DNA from: Didymodactylos carnosus
Lineage: Eukaryota; Rotifera; Eurotatoria; Philodinida; Philodinidae
DNA length: 64,000 nucleotides
Reading direction: 5' to 3'
NCBI GenBank assembly: GCA_905250885.1
Contig: CAJNOQ010000015.1
Coordinates: 1-64,000, forward strand
In this document: positions 1 through 13,207 of the stretch, in pieces
Layout of the letters: each line of letters begins with the position of its first letter
How positions within the stretch are numbered: the stretch's first letter is position 1
Position numbers and translations under genes: made by a program
The notes under the pieces: model-generated
Told to the model about the DNA's origin: nothing
Database searches by the model: none
What the model saw: only the letters and a program-made list of their open reading frames with translations

Positions 1-557
1 AAATAAAAGCATAATTTAAAAATCGCACTCTGTCAACTCCTACCTATAGGTGTTATCTACAAATCAAGAACCAAAAATTTCTTTCTCCGATGTATTGTTA
101 CTGAGAATTCCTGTGCGTGGCGAAAGCCCTGAAGCTAAAAAACAGTCTTAAGAAAAACGCGAAATAAGTTTTGATTCTGTTAAATGCGTTTTACTTAAAA
201 GCTGTTTGAGCGTTAAGCAATTTGCTGATATTTTGCTAGAGGTTATCGGCCATAGCGGATCTAATGAACATGCGCGCTGCCATGTGCGGCACATGCATGC
301 GCTTATGCAATACAAGTGCAAAAAAGCCATTTTTTTTGTTATAGAGTTTCTGGAAAACTCGCTCAAAAGCTATGAAAAACCTATCCTATCGGCACAAAAA
401 TTATGCTATTAGAAAGTAGACACGGGGACGATGAGATGGAGAAAATAGTAGAAAAACAAAAGATTCTTATTTTTCTACTTAATAATATCAATAAAAAAAG
501 ATAGATCCATTACAAATTCGAAGTAGAAAATTGACAAATGTGAGTTTACAAGTTTAA
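1..557. other. Window edge, no gene recognised
   Basis: There is a 68-codon open stretch at 206-412 (+) and an overlapping one on the other strand. Neither shows a recognisable motif, splice site or neighbour. The GC content is slightly higher around 230-310 than in the flanks. It could be a fragment of a gene extending off the left edge or chance. Confidence 0.3.
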
Positions 558-1773
558 TCATGACTTGATTGGTAATTCTCTACTAGCATAGACAAAATAG
601 CCCTTTGTTTTAATAATACCACGATTTGCTATTATAGAATTGTATCTTGCCACCCATGTTGGTCGCCAATCTAATGCATCATATTCATGACAATAATTTT
701 TTATTGAATTTTGAAAATCACTATCATTAATAATATCCATTGGATCACTATGAGTTAATAGTTGAATATCATTTTCTTTAACATATTTATTTAGTTCGTC
801 AGGAATAGAACAACATACGCCCAAATTAATTTGATCTGCATACGGTTTATGCTGGGAAAAACATAAATTTTAATAGATACAAATTAAATTAGTAATGGAA
901 ACAACCAAGCATACTTTTGCATGATCACATAATTCTAATAATAATGGTAACATAAAATCGCATACACCTGCTGATAAAATTTTCTGATTATTCATATAAC
1001 TTTCAACAACGTTCCAAAGTGGCAATATTTCATCAATAGTTAATTTTGCACCATAATTCGGAAACGATAACAATAAACTTTCTAAATAGTTTTCTTTCAT
1101 TTCTTGTAATACTAAAAGATTCTAACAAATATAATTAAAAAGCCTAACATTTTGATAATAAAAAACTAAAAATAAACCTGTTTCAATTGCGTTTGATAAT
1201 AGTATTGGATCCAACTTGCGAAGAAATATTTTCACTTAAAATAAATAAATATATTTACACATTTTATCAAAAAACAACATTTATCAAATAATGAAAAGTA
1301 ACCTGATATTTTTAAATCTTCTCTGCTAAGTTGTTCATAATCAACAGTATTTGATCCACTGTTTCCAGTCGCATTCGATGATGATCCCTCATGATTTATA
1401 TCTTCAGGAATAATTTTAACATATGTCTCGTTCTACAAAATTGATCTCCATTTTTTCAATCAATGTCTATATATAAATTACTTTACCTCAAATTGTTTGA
1501 AATTATTATTTTTTCTTAACGTTCGTAACATTGTTGATATATATTCTATTATTTCTTCTGTAATATTCATATTTGTTTTTCTTACTAACTTGAAATATGT
1601 TAACGCATTTCCGGTATGAAATAATAAACTTGTTGCTTTAGGAAATATTGGAGATAATAGAGATTCTAATTTATCATTATCCTTTAATAAAACAAGAGTG
1701 AAAAAAATACATGTGTATCATTTAGGATTGTTTTTCGTACCTGTTGTTGTTGTTGTTCTTGATCGTCAAACAT
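558..1773 (-). CDS. GCLM: Glutamate-cysteine ligase modifier subunit
   Basis: This is the regulatory subunit of glutamate-cysteine ligase, which binds the catalytic subunit and relieves glutathione feedback inhibition in the first step of cytosolic glutathione synthesis. Six exons read on the minus strand: 1741-1773, 1487-1681, 1303-1432, 1178-1234, 915-1111 and 558-851, all GT-AG and in phase, giving 301 residues (human protein about 274). Family landmarks in order are TGNALTYFKLVRKTN near the N-terminus, AIETVLQEMKENYLESLLL, the GAKLTIDEILPLW helix, DQINLGVCCSIPDEL, the conserved DIQLLTHSDP block and the C-terminal SRGIIK-like segment ANRGIIKTKGYF. The fold is a catalytically inert aldo-keto reductase barrel. 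The start is the ATG opening a short glutamine-rich first exon. Introns are 50-90 bp. An NHEGSSSNATGNSGSNT insert in exon 3 accounts for part of the extra length. Identification rests on remembered family sequence, not on a search. Confidence 0.93.
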
Positions 1774-3801
1774 TTTTCAGATAATTTCTTGATTGTTTTT
1801 TAATATCGGGAGAAGAAGAAGAAGAAGAAGAAAAGAGTATAGAAAAGTATGAACGGAAGAAATCATTTTCAAATATATTACATTTCTTAAAATAAAAACA
1901 CGCATAATCATATGTTTTGTTTTATTACGCAACAAATTTTATTTTCTTGTATACGTAGAAAAATAAATGTCAGCATGATCAATCCCTATCAGATGATATA
2001 GAGCAGAAGAAGAAAAAATAGTAATAATGAAAAAAAAGAAAAGAAAAAATATATATATTTTTTAGAGTAGAATGTTTCTAAAAATCATAAAAATACAAAA
2101 TAAAATAGAAAAATAAATCGAATCATTCAGTCATTTAGTTGGAAAACAATGACCTTGCTAAAATAGACAAGCGTCAACTTTTCTTTCTATTCTATTTCTA
2201 ATAAAGAACAGCTGATAGATTTTGTCCAAAAACAAACTGTTTATTATTGTATACTATTCTATCACGTTCGAATACTCTTAATATCGTTAAATAGAAATTT
2301 TTTTCTATTGGCATATGGTTTTTGTGATAAACTTTACACTTACATTCTCTTTTGTGATCAAAAGGCATTTGTGCGACATCAAGAGAAACTCATTTCTTGT
2401 TAGAAAAAACATTAAAATTTAAAAAGAATGAAACAGAAGAAGATGAGGAAGAATATTAAATAACTTTTTACGTTTTTCTTTCTTCTTTCCAGTATTCTCG
2501 TCTTCCGTTTCACTATCGGAGTTGTAAATATACGTTGAAAAAAATCTGGTATACAGTGAAATTCATTGTAAATATAGGAATTATTTTACTCACTTTTCTG
2601 CTTTTGTTAATTATTATTTCACGTGTGTGTGTGAAACATTACAAGTTTTATTAAATAAAAGATTTTAGAAAGAATATTTACGCTTTATTAAGAGTAACCA
2701 TAAAAAAACGAGACAACATGCGATTACGATTCTTCAACAAGATTTTCTAGTATAGATTTATCGATTAATTGATTTTTATTTTAATAATAACTTTATCTGA
2801 CAGAATGTAGAAAAATAGTAAAAAAGAAAAGTCACATATAAATTGTTTTGTTAATTAGACAAAGACTTCATGTGTTTATAAATTCTGACATCAACATGTT
2901 AAAGTAGACACAATTAATTGATCCCTTGAATCGATTGGATATAAAATTAAGTTCAAGACTAAAAGGACAATGAGATAAAAGGATACATTGTAATACGTAC
3001 ATAGATACTTTGTTCGATTCATCGAGAATGAACTCTCTCGAGCTAACTTATTTCAACACATCACTGACTCAATACCAGTTAAAATCAAGATTAATCTGAA
3101 CTTACTGTTATTAAGAAAACAAAAAGTCTCGTCTTTGATGAATTTTCTATTATATATTTTACAGTAATCTCATTTATTGAGTCTACCCGACGTTTCAACA
3201 CATAATTAATCCTGCGTATATCACGTAACATTTTACTCTTTCACCTACTTCTCAGTTACTCGACATATTTACGTTTTCTGCTTTTCTTTCGTTTTTTATT
3301 ATTTTGTTAACTCTCTGGGTTTGTTATTATTATTATTGTTAATTATTTTTTGTAATCTTTGTTGTCTATTTATGTTACGCTTTCTATCATCGTTCGAGTA
3401 AAGTACTGTGACTTTAAGCTCAGTATAATATCCATAGTTTCAAATAAATAGATTAAACTAAACTAAACTAAACTAGAATTAACTCTGTTTTTCAATGCAG
3501 TCATTACTATAGTGTCGTTGATAAAAATAATTGAAAACATGTATAATTTCATGTATTTAACGAAGAATATACAAAAAATAAACAAATAACGTTTATAACA
3601 GATAACAAAACCTACAACGTCAATCGATTGTATAAAAACATTCACAACAATAAAATACAAATACAATAACAACCACCGGTACACAGAAAAACAATAACAA
3701 CTAAAAGAGTGTATATATTTAACAAATGATTAAATTACAAAGACAAAAAGTTAAAGAGAAGAAAATGCTATCAGATATCAGATATTTGTAAAATTTTAAT
3801 T
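1774..3801. other. AT-rich intergenic stretch, no gene seen
   Basis: No open frame with coding character or splice structure is visible. The stretch holds A/T homopolymers and short AAG, TTA and similar repeats. It separates the 5' end of the GCLM gene from the 3' end of the mannosidase gene, so it should include a promoter for the first, but no core motif can be assigned by eye. Confidence 0.5.
1811..1834. repeat. (GAA)n microsatellite
   Basis: About seven tandem AGA/GAA triplets lie just upstream of the GCLM start codon. Confidence 0.8.
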
Positions 3802-6800
3802 CTAAGAATCGTAGATGGGTAATGGATGTGCTTCCGTATTAAATATCCATTTATCAAATGGAAATAAATTAGTATCATCAAATAATAGATAAAAATATTT
3901 TAATGTTTCTGCTAGAAAAAAAGATTCCATTTTATCTCGTGGTTTGACATTGTCTTTATGAACAACGTCGTCAATTGTCGTATAACCACCATTTTGAACA
4001 CGTGTATAATTTTCAAATGATTCAAATATTTTCCAACCCCATTCTTGATATTTTTTATCCTTTGTTAAATGATACATATAATATAATGATTCAATTAATT
4101 CTGGACGCAATAAATTCTTAGCATCATTATCCTAAACATACAAAATATAGACTTTAAACACATACATAAAGAAAAAAATGTTTAATAATTTATATAAAAC
4201 ATATCTTATGAAATTTTTACTTACATGAATAATTAGATCGACTGTTGAACTTGGATCAATATTAAAATATGTTATTTCAGGACTCAAACCTGTTTCTGGT
4301 TTACGATACATTTCGTAACATGTTGCTGTCAAATTTTTAGCCATTTCTAATAGATATGTTAAATTATGGTGAAAATGCCAACCTAATGCTAAATTACCCG
4401 CCAAAAAACACGCTAGATGATCCTAAATAAAATCATAAAAATAAAATTCTTTTCAATATATTTTGAGATAAACAATATACCATTTTTGGATTGAAGGAAG
4501 ATAATGAGAACAATTCACCAACAAACCAGTGGTGCTGTGGATAAGAATGTCGCCAAAGATGTTTTTGAACACCATCGACGCATTCAATCCAATCTTGCCA
4601 AAAACTATGATAGACAATGTGTAGTAAAATAATGGAATAGACACAGGATTCGATTTTCTTTTTTATGACATTTCACTTTCGCTACGTTGCCAAGTGAGAC
4701 TCGCTTCATGGATTTCCTCCCTCTTCGTTTCCGTTCCACTATCTTGTAGAAATGGTTAGAAAACAATAACCACTACTTATTTTTAGAAAGACTGGACAAC
4801 TAATACATCGTTCACAATTTGTGAACGTTAAACTTTTTTTCAACGTTGTATTAATTCAGCAGCATCAAATGTTCTTTAAATAGCAGCAAAAGTGGCAGAA
4901 ATTAACAGAATTTTTCGTGATAATTTCAATAAAAGTGATCATATTTCAGATAAGGAAAAGGTTTAGCTCTTTTATCCCTAGTAATCTTTCAAAAACATAT
5001 CGTTTGTCTGGTTTCACGAGCCAGGATTATAACGCTCGGTTCATTTCTGATCGACACTGTTTTTAGACAACTCACGTTTGTCTCGTTCGTCCTGTTTGTA
5101 ACCATTGTTTAAGTAAATATTCATAATATGAATCTCCGCGAGCACCAAATGAAATCACGCCGCCCGAAAACAGTCCAGATGTTGGATTAATAAAAATTGG
5201 TACAAGACCATCTGTTTTTGATGCACGATGAAGGACACTCGAAGATTTATCAGCCGCTATCTCATATTTTTTATCGCCAGTGCAACGAGATAAATCGCGC
5301 ATCTCCAATTGAACAGTTCCAACTTCGGATGTGGAAGCGTCACTCGTCCAGCTAAAAGAAAATCTTGAAATTTGATCTATCATTATATTAACTGAATTTC
5401 TCCAATGATATCAAGTTAAAGTAAAGAAAACAATTTCGACATCAATACAAACTTTTTACTCAGTCAAATAGAAAAGTATAAATTCTTACTGATATCCACT
5501 AGCCGTTTTTCTGTTAATATTAATTTCTGATAATGGTAATCCGGACGGTGTATCAAAATTGACTAACAATCTATCACCTAATTCAGTCTAAATACAAGAA
5601 AGAAAAGAATTTGTTAAATTTTTTATTAAATTTTATTATTCATATTTTTAACTTACTGCTCGTTGTAAAAATATAGGATCCTCGCTTAGATGATATGCAC
5701 TCAATAAACCACCCAAAATTCGAATTGTTATTTCAAAATGTGAATTAAATTTATCTACAGATGATGAATCGACATTGAACGATTTTTTAATCCATTCACG
5801 TGCATCGTTATATTCTAGAAGGTGTAGAAAATAATAAATTAACATAAAAATATTAAAAACAATTTGATACCTTCTACCATATTCATTATGTACAAGGTAT
5901 CGATAGAGTCGACAATCGTCAAACCAAGTCCGAACCCAAAAAAAAATTCATAACAGTAAGTCGAATACGAAAAATAAAGATATTCAAAAAAAAACACAAT
6001 TTTGACTCTTACTACGAGAAACAATAAGAATAGCAAAAAATATAGAAATGTCTTACCATGGCGATGGTGTTTTTGATATTGGTTTTACTTCATCGCTTCC
6101 CCATGCATATGTTTTATAGGCTTTCCATGCATGTTCCATCGCATTTTTCACAGCTATTTGATATTTATTTGCTGGTGCTAGAAAGAACGACTTAATCAAT
6201 TTTGTATATTGCATAATCACGAAAATGTCAGCGTTATCATACCTGAAAATCGAAATGTTGTAGGCTTCGATTTCAAACTGTCCTAGAAAAAAACAAGAAG
6301 AATGTATGTACTGTTTGATATTGAATATATTTTAATTAGTATGGCTTTTGCCTAAAAAAACAAATTTATCATGTTGGATCCAAATAATTATTTTTTTACA
6401 ATAAAGAAAATATTCTATTGTTAGCAAAACGGTATAATCCATTTAAAAATATATTTTGTGTATATTGAACATGTTGTGCTTTGTTTTTATCAAACTTACT
6501 AGTATTCTGATCGAAATATGAAAAATAATTACAACAATAAAAAAAACTATTATAAAATAAGAATTCTAGTAGCCAGAAATGGTCGAGTACAGATTACTGA
6601 GTACTTGTACTCGCGATTTGTTTTTGAAATATTCAAAATATTTGAGCAACTTGATTTTAAAAATATTAATAAAATTGTTAATACATTTTCTCAAAAGATA
6701 TAGGACTTTTTTAAAAAATATGATGGTAGAAAGGAAAATGAGGGCATAAAATGCTTATTGAATAGATGAATCTACTTAAATTCTAACAATTTAAATAAGT

Positions 6801-7438
6801 CAATTCTGGAAAACATTTTCGAATTGTGTGAAATTCGTTGATCGATTGTCCTTTTGCATTTGGGATCATCGCTTCTCGAAAAAGTTTTGTGTGAACTTGG
6901 CAACCGTTTATTTTTGCATAAACTATCAATAAATAATACTTGAAACAGATTTAGCACTAGTAAAATATACTGATAAACTCAAAGGAAAAATTTACCGCAC
7001 TATAATGTAACGTTTCATTCTATTTTGTGAGAATAATATAAAAGGTAAGGATTTCTGCTACTTCATGATACCCGAGGTAACACAAAAAAATTAGCAATCG
7101 CCATTGAAAACACTTACAATAATTATTTTTTGTCGAGATTTTTTATCTAATTCAATTTCTACTTGATATTTTTCGTGTGGTACAGATGATGGCCAATTTG
7201 AACGCCGAAATTTATAACCACCATAGATAAAAAGAAATAATAAAATAGCTGCTATAAGAAAGTTACGTTGTTGTCGATGTAACCGACGCCAGTGCTATAA
7301 GTGGAAACGAACAAACATATGGTAAACTAAATATGTATGTAAGACAAAAATAACACTTACTCGATACACTGATAAGTTTTGTTTAGCAAATGCTGTTTGT
7401 GAAAAATCAACAATATATTGGCCATCTGTTGTCTTCAT
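3802..7438 (-). CDS. MAN1B1: ER mannosyl-oligosaccharide 1,2-alpha-mannosidase (GH47)
   Basis: A type II membrane glycosidase that trims alpha-1,2 mannose from N-glycans in the ER/Golgi and marks misfolded glycoproteins for ERAD. Eleven exons: 7361-7438, 7118-7294, 6243-6282, 6057-6177, 5871-5935, 5657-5814, 5490-5587, 5076-5351, 4481-4604, 4225-4422, 3802-4131; all phases agree and give 554 residues. The N-terminus has a short cytosolic tail and a membrane anchor ([16 protein letters not shown], about residues 37-52). The GH47 domain follows: [36 protein letters not shown] (general acid Glu region), [57 protein letters not shown] and the terminal NTEAHPLP calcium site. All catalytic blocks look intact. 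The oddity is the intron between 6057 and 5935: its donor is GT but no AG occurs near the acceptor. Two introns are long (835 and 471 bp) with no element recognised in them. Confidence 0.93.
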
Positions 7439-8521
7439 GATTTTTCCATCAAGTGAAATTATTCATGTGGTTATAATTTCATCTAAACTTAGCAAAATTG
7501 AGTTTTCATTTAAGTTTATATAATATTCAAAACATTTAAGTTTTTATGATGTTTTTGCTCTATATTGGGATTAAGCCCTTTCAAAAAAAAAAGTATTACT
7601 TTACACATCACCAGTTAAATAGAACAAAGAATTGCATATGTCGTGAAAAAAAGTTATAATTTTGTTTTCTTAAAATCTGTGTACTTTCTCATCTTAGTTA
7701 CGAATCTTATTAAAACAATGAGATGAACTACAAGTTTCATCCATGCTATTGAATGTTGCTTCACTTCTTTTTTGAACATCGTTTATTCTGTGCTCTCTGT
7801 ACTGGATTTAAAAAATAATGTGTATATCACCGCTCTCCGATTTGAATTCCCATTACAAACAACACTGTATCTGATGGTCTTGGCATAAGTGCATTTCTGT
7901 TTGGAAGCATTCCAAATACCAAAAGTATTCTTGTTTGATAGAAGAAAGAAATTTCCAGTAATACAACCAAAGAGGGATTCGATTTGTGATGAAAATCATG
8001 ATTTTGTTACTATTCTTTCTGCCTACTATTTCATCTAGTCATAATATAAATATCTAAAATCTTTTTCCTCATTTAGTTGGCTTCTTAAAGAGCTCAGTAC
8101 TCCATGAACTTCACTGTAAATCGTCACTAACACATCGTTGACGGTTTCTAACGTTCTAACTTCAAAAATGGATACAGATGAAAAGAAATATGTTACATGA
8201 CCTTCTATTAATTTTTTCGAAATGTTTATTGTCCCTATAAACAAAACTGCTATTGACACGCTTCAGCGGGGCAATATAGAGTGAGTATGAATGGCATATC
8301 AGTAGCATATATGCCACCCCCAAGAGATTTCAACGGACGTTATTATGCTAATTCTTATTTTTACTGTTAAATCAACCATGTTGGACACTTTTTTCGCATT
8401 GTGATTCGCAATGCAACGCTCCTCATAATATAATTCGTCTTCGAAGCAGCCAATTACAAACGCCCTATCTTTTACCATGAGATAGAAAATGCGAAAAAGT
8501 CCGTTATTAGGTCTTGTCCAG
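7439..8521. other. Intergenic, no gene seen
   Basis: Sequence upstream of the mannosidase start. No coding-like frame or RNA gene is visible; short open frames here lack motifs and splice context. Confidence 0.45.
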
Positions 8522-8688
8522 GGGCCTGTTTCTCAAAAAAACCTAAGTTTTACTTCAGTGAAAAATTTCACTTAAGTAAAATATTTTACTTAAGTGAGTT
8601 TCTCAAAAACACTTAAGTATAATTTCTTGTTTACTTAAGTGAAATTATTCACTTAAGTAAAAGTTAAGTTTTTTTGAGAAACAGGCCT
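8522..8688. mobile_element. MITE, PIF/Harbinger-like, copy 1
   Basis: A 167-bp near-palindrome. The left end GGGCCTGTTTCTCAAAAA is mirrored by TTTTTGAGAAACAGGCC at the right end. CAG sits immediately outside both ends (8519-8521 and 8689-8691), which fits the 3-bp duplication of PIF/Harbinger elements. The interior is built of repeated ACTTAAGT palindromes. It has no coding capacity. A second diverged copy lies at 24731-24834. Family assignment is inferred from TIR and TSD only. Confidence 0.75.
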
Positions 8689-8699
8689 CAGACTACAAA

Positions 8700-9990
8700 A
8701 GTTAAATGAGAAACTCGTAACCGTATTGGATGAAAAAGTTAATTCCGACTTAAGTCGTATGATCGACATGACTTAAGTTAATACTAAAGTGAGAAAAGAG
8801 TACAAGGCCTTAGAAGTTTGGTTACCTGCCGATAACAGCTGCCAATAGCATTAGTAACTTCTTACAACGGAGAAAGTCTAACTCATCTATTACTTGGGGT
8901 TAGGACGTCGCTTGATTAAACACTCTGAAATCATGCCACTTGCCATTTAGCTCTAAAACACAAAGTAGAAAAACGAAAAACTAGTTTCTGAACTAAACTG
9001 AATTTGATTACAAAGCACCTGTACGAGGAAAGCAGCAAAAGTGAATTACACTTATAATGGTGAAAAGTACCTCTACCTTTTAATGAGTTAGAAGACATTT
9101 TGATTTCTGTTCGAGAAATAGATTCAGCTGTATTTTGAGTAATTTAGAGACATTCACCTAAAGATTATAGTTTTGTTAGTAAAATTTGAAATAGAGCGCG
9201 GTCAGACATCTTCTCAAAATCAAATGTAAACATAATAGAATTGACTCCTAACTCTAGGTTTTGATAAAGATGATGTGTTAAAAAAGAAACGCATCAACTG
9301 TACTTGAAAGAGGACGGAATCCGAATTGAGTAGGAGAAAAGAATTTATGTTTGTCCAAGTAAGAAAATAACTGATTATACACAAATCTTTCTAATATCTT
9401 ACTTAGAATAGATAGAAGAGAAACAGAACGATATTTTAAACTAACTATTTTAGTCCTTTTTTATTTTTTATTTCAATACTAATTTCCAACAAGCAACAGT
9501 TTGTACAGTAGTCTTGAGGTTGTGCTCTAATCTAGCATAACTGAGCTACATTTGTTTTTCGTAGATTTTGGTAATTTGACGCAGGAACCTTTCAAGGTGA
9601 TAAATCGCTTTTTGACCGAGACTAATTTCATTCGATAGATCCTAGTGAGTAGTACAAAAGCTTAAGTTGATTTAATTTTCCAAATCTTTGGGATTGAAAT
9701 ATGCATTTTTCAAAATTTTTGTCCTTATAGGCGTTTTTGGTGATGATTTGTTGATTTTTCTCAGTACAGAGCTTTCTGAGAAAATGCTGACTTTTATCAA
9801 CCATTAGCTTGCAGAGTCTACTATACATAGAATTTTCACCAGTTGAATTTGATGCTTCGTTTATTTTTTGCAACATTTGTAGTTTTGGTTGCGTTCGGTG
9901 ACCTGTGATAGTTAAGGGGTTATGATCTCTGATAACACATTCAGAATTAAATCAATCCTTAACTAACGTAATTTAACTCGTAAGTTTAAG
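8700..9990 (-). mobile_element. Decayed LINE (non-LTR retrotransposon), RT fragment
   Basis: Read on the minus strand, 9440-9270 encodes YRSVSLLSILSKILERFVYN, then SPTQFGFRPLSSTVDAF, which is the reverse-transcriptase motif 1-2 region typical of jockey/CR1-like LINEs (family pattern YRPISLLP.lsKilEk and QfGFR...St.dal). Just downstream, FDFEKMSDRALFQILLTKL resembles the LDLsKAFDtvdh.iLL.KL block. Further minus-strand open pieces (9628-9876, with a lysine-rich RLCKLMVDKSQHFLRKL stretch) could be the linker before RT. The reading frame is broken several times and the catalytic YxDD box was not found. Outer boundaries are uncertain; the core 9090-9460 is solid. Confidence 0.7.
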
Positions 9991-10529
9991 TTGAGACTTA
10001 AGTTCAAGAGCTACTTATTGTAAAACCATCCTAATACACAAGCAATTTCGTTTATGTTAGACTTCAGAATATATTTATTGATCGCACCCTTTTTTTTCGC
10101 TATTTTTCTAAACTTCCGCGAGATAGTTATGTGATCATTTCTATATTCTATATGCTTTAAACTTCAACTCTTCCAGCAAGTATAGATCTCGTAATCAAGA
10201 TATTGCGTGCCCGATTAGATTTATTATGCATAAATTCAGTTGTTTAAATGATGCGAGAATTGTTGTTTGTCGTCTCTTATTTATTAATAATATTATCACG
10301 ATATGCGATTTAAAACAAGTTAGAAATGTTTCTAAGTGAATCAGTTACCTAATAATGGCACCAGTTTCTGAATGAATCACATTTTTTAATATAGTTCTTG
10401 CTAATCATATTTTTTACATTTTTAAGATCCAACGGCATTTGTTCGATCTTGCGAAAGAAGTGAGTTTAAATTAACTAAACTTCGAACGGAAGGTGGGAAG
10501 TAAAAATTTGTTTTTTTATAGCTTTATTC

Positions 10530-12740
10530 TTATCAGGGATATACATCAATGCGAGAAAAACATAACGAACAATTTAAATTTCATTGTGATTATATCCTTC
10601 ATACAATGTCAGAACGCATTCTGTTTTATAGTGGATGTATACATCACGTACACGAGGTGCATTAGAATGGAAAATAAAGCGAAAAATGACGACCTTGGGC
10701 ATGTTTTTTATTCTCATAGGTAAAAGGAAAAGATGGTGGTGAAGCGATAATGGGTTCAAATTCAATTAATACTCCAGGTGAACCTATGGGAAAAATGTCA
10801 TGATGCGTCATAATATATAACCACCTTTCATCTTTCAGGCCATGTTAATTTCGTCATAGAAGTGGAACGTGTATTACATGTATTAGGTGGTGTCATACTA
10901 GTCGTGAATAATGTTTAAAGGATCACATTCACCGGATCAAAAAAATATGAGCTTTCTTTTTTTCCTCGATTTGCCACCGAATGGAATCAGCTGCAAAAGA
11001 ATTTCAAACTTGCACTAAACTGTGTTTTTAAAAAAAATTACTTGCTGATTTCAGAAAACTAAACGGTTTTAAAATGTATTGTATTGAAAGAAAATATGAT
11101 GCTGTGGTCTTTTAGATCTAAATTTTCATCTTTTCATTTTTCTTTAAAATATTTTTATCTACGAATAATTTAACTCAGACTGTTAAGTGCAATGCCTTTC
11201 GGCGATTTTAAGTTTTCTGATGTCTTCATATGTCATTTTTTTCATTTTGTTTTTTTCTTTTTTTATCATAATAAATAGTTTAAATTAATGTTTAAAGCCG
11301 AACAATGATTATGGTTAGACAATTGAATCGTTATAATATACCATTTCTGACATTTATTAATAAACTTGTTAGAATGAATGTCAAGCATTGACACAATTAC
11401 GGTAATTAAGAAACAAAATTAGGTGATCTCTATTCTTACATTATTTTATTTTCAGATCAAAATTTGGTCATAATGTCGCACTCGTACAGAGACCAGTACC
11501 GATTTAGAAAGCCATGTTAAACGCATCATCGATCTCATTGAACAAAAAGCATATTATTTTCATGGATCTCATTGGTAATAGATTAATTTGTATCAAAAAC
11601 CTATTGTTTCATTTTTAATTGATCTGTCTATAGTTACAAAATTACCACTAAGAACATACCAGATGAATATGGTAAAGAAACTGAACTAAAACGACATAAT
11701 CTAATAGGTAGTTCAAATGCTGGAATTTATTAGCAAATAATGCATTTGTATTGTTGTTTTCTTTCTTAGAATACGTATCAAATGTAGACGCTTTGTTAGA
11801 TGAAATGTTTTTAAATGGAGAATAACCCAATAAACAACAAATCTGTATGTAAGATGTTATATAGAACGCTATTCATCACAGTATAATTAAACACAAATTT
11901 AACCTCTTTTTTTTGGTACTTATTGATTCAGCATTGAAACACAAATGTATTCAATTATTATTAGAGTATGTTAATCTTTATTTTATCAAAATCCAGCTGA
12001 CGAAGAAACTGTTATACTTGATGAACTCGAGTTAGAATATGCAATCTTATGTTTCTACTTCGTTTATACATACGTTTTGTTAATTTTTAGAAAACAAAAG
12101 AAGAGAATTTTTGTTAAATTCAGCTTAAATACTCAATAATCCATTTATCAATTTTGTCTTTAGATAAGAGGTATGCAGTTAATCAAAAGTCTTATTTTTA
12201 CAATCAAATAGAATATTATTCTTTAACTACACTTTGTTTAGATCGGTAGTCTTAATGAACGTTCAGATCAGTTCACATATTCACGTGTTTATCAAAGTGG
12301 TGTTAAACGAGGTCATATGCGTACACACGGATGCATGTATCAAAGTTGGTTCGAATGCATTCAGATAAAATTGAAGTGCGTGCTCAGGTTTATGCGTGAA
12401 GATCCAACATTTTGCTTTGGTAAAATAAATAAAACGTTCTGGTATAATTAGCTCAGTTGAACTATGAGAAGATTGGCTGACAACAATATGTAAGGTATGT
12501 TGAAATTACGATTTTACGTAATAACTATATTTTCATTATTTTAAAAGATTGCTTTAAATGATATGTTTGGCTTTTGAACTGAACTTTGTTCCATGACTCA
12601 AGGTAAAGGTGAATTTGCAATAGAATATATTTCGATATTGTCCACTGAGAGTCGATGCATCACAAGTACATACTCGTATAACAGTATCAAGACAGTTTGG
12701 AACAACCGATACAACATCATCGAAAGGAAAATTAATTATA
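10530..12740 (+). pseudogene. Mitochondrial elongation factor G pseudogene (GFM1-like)
   Basis: Fragments of mitochondrial EF-G, the translocase GTPase of mitochondrial translation, occur in correct order on the plus strand in shifting frames: SERILFYSGCIHHVHEVH (10607), a GHVNFVIEVERVLHVLGGVI switch-II region (10853), RQLNRYNIPFLTFINKLVRM (11320), VALVQRPVPI then RIIDLIEQKAYYFHG (11480-11570), IPDEYGKETELKRHNLI (11655), YVSNVDALLDEMFLNG (11772), TYSRVYQSGVKRG (12278), KLVRMHSDKIE (12345), REDPTFCFG (12400) and MTQGKGEFAIEY (12595). Stops and frameshifts separate them. The NKxD guanine motif reads NKLV, so the key Asp is lost. Remnant splice sites remain (for example a clean intron 11709-11770), so this is an unprocessed duplicate and not a retrocopy. 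No intact GFM1 copy is in the window. Confidence 0.82.
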
Positions 12741-13207
12741 ATCATTACTAGAAATAATTAGTCTATGTTTTAGATCAATTTTCATTATATTTCTGGTTTT
12801 TGTTGATGAATGATGAAAGCTCAAAGGAGTTAGTCAAGGGAAAGCATGATTCTGTCTTTCAATCAGATCATAAATTTAGAGATCTTTGTTTTCTATTTCT
12901 TGTATGATGTGTTTATAGTATTATATAAAAATTAATCATTTGTACACTACTTTTTTTGTTTTATTTTTGTCTTCTCTCATATAGTATAAAATATGAAAAT
13001 TACATATTTTTAATTCTATTTTGTTTTTTAGTTTAACTCCCTATTTCCTAAAACTATCGTAGAAAAGAGTGAGTTTTCGTTATTTGATTTTTGTTAATTA
13101 AGTTATGGATATATTGATAAACAATTTTTGTATAAAAAGCAGCTATTTGATTTATTAGTTTGTTTTGTTTAACGCTGAATGTTTTAAAACATGCAAGAGA
13201 GAAGATG
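12741..13207. other. Intergenic, nothing recognised
   Basis: AT-rich sequence between the EF-G pseudogene and a foldback element, with no coding or repeat structure that I can name. Confidence 0.4.

Noticed and set aside
4605-5075. Transposon within the 471-bp mannosidase intron
   Set aside because: The intron is long for this genome, but no inverted ends or target duplication could be found in it.
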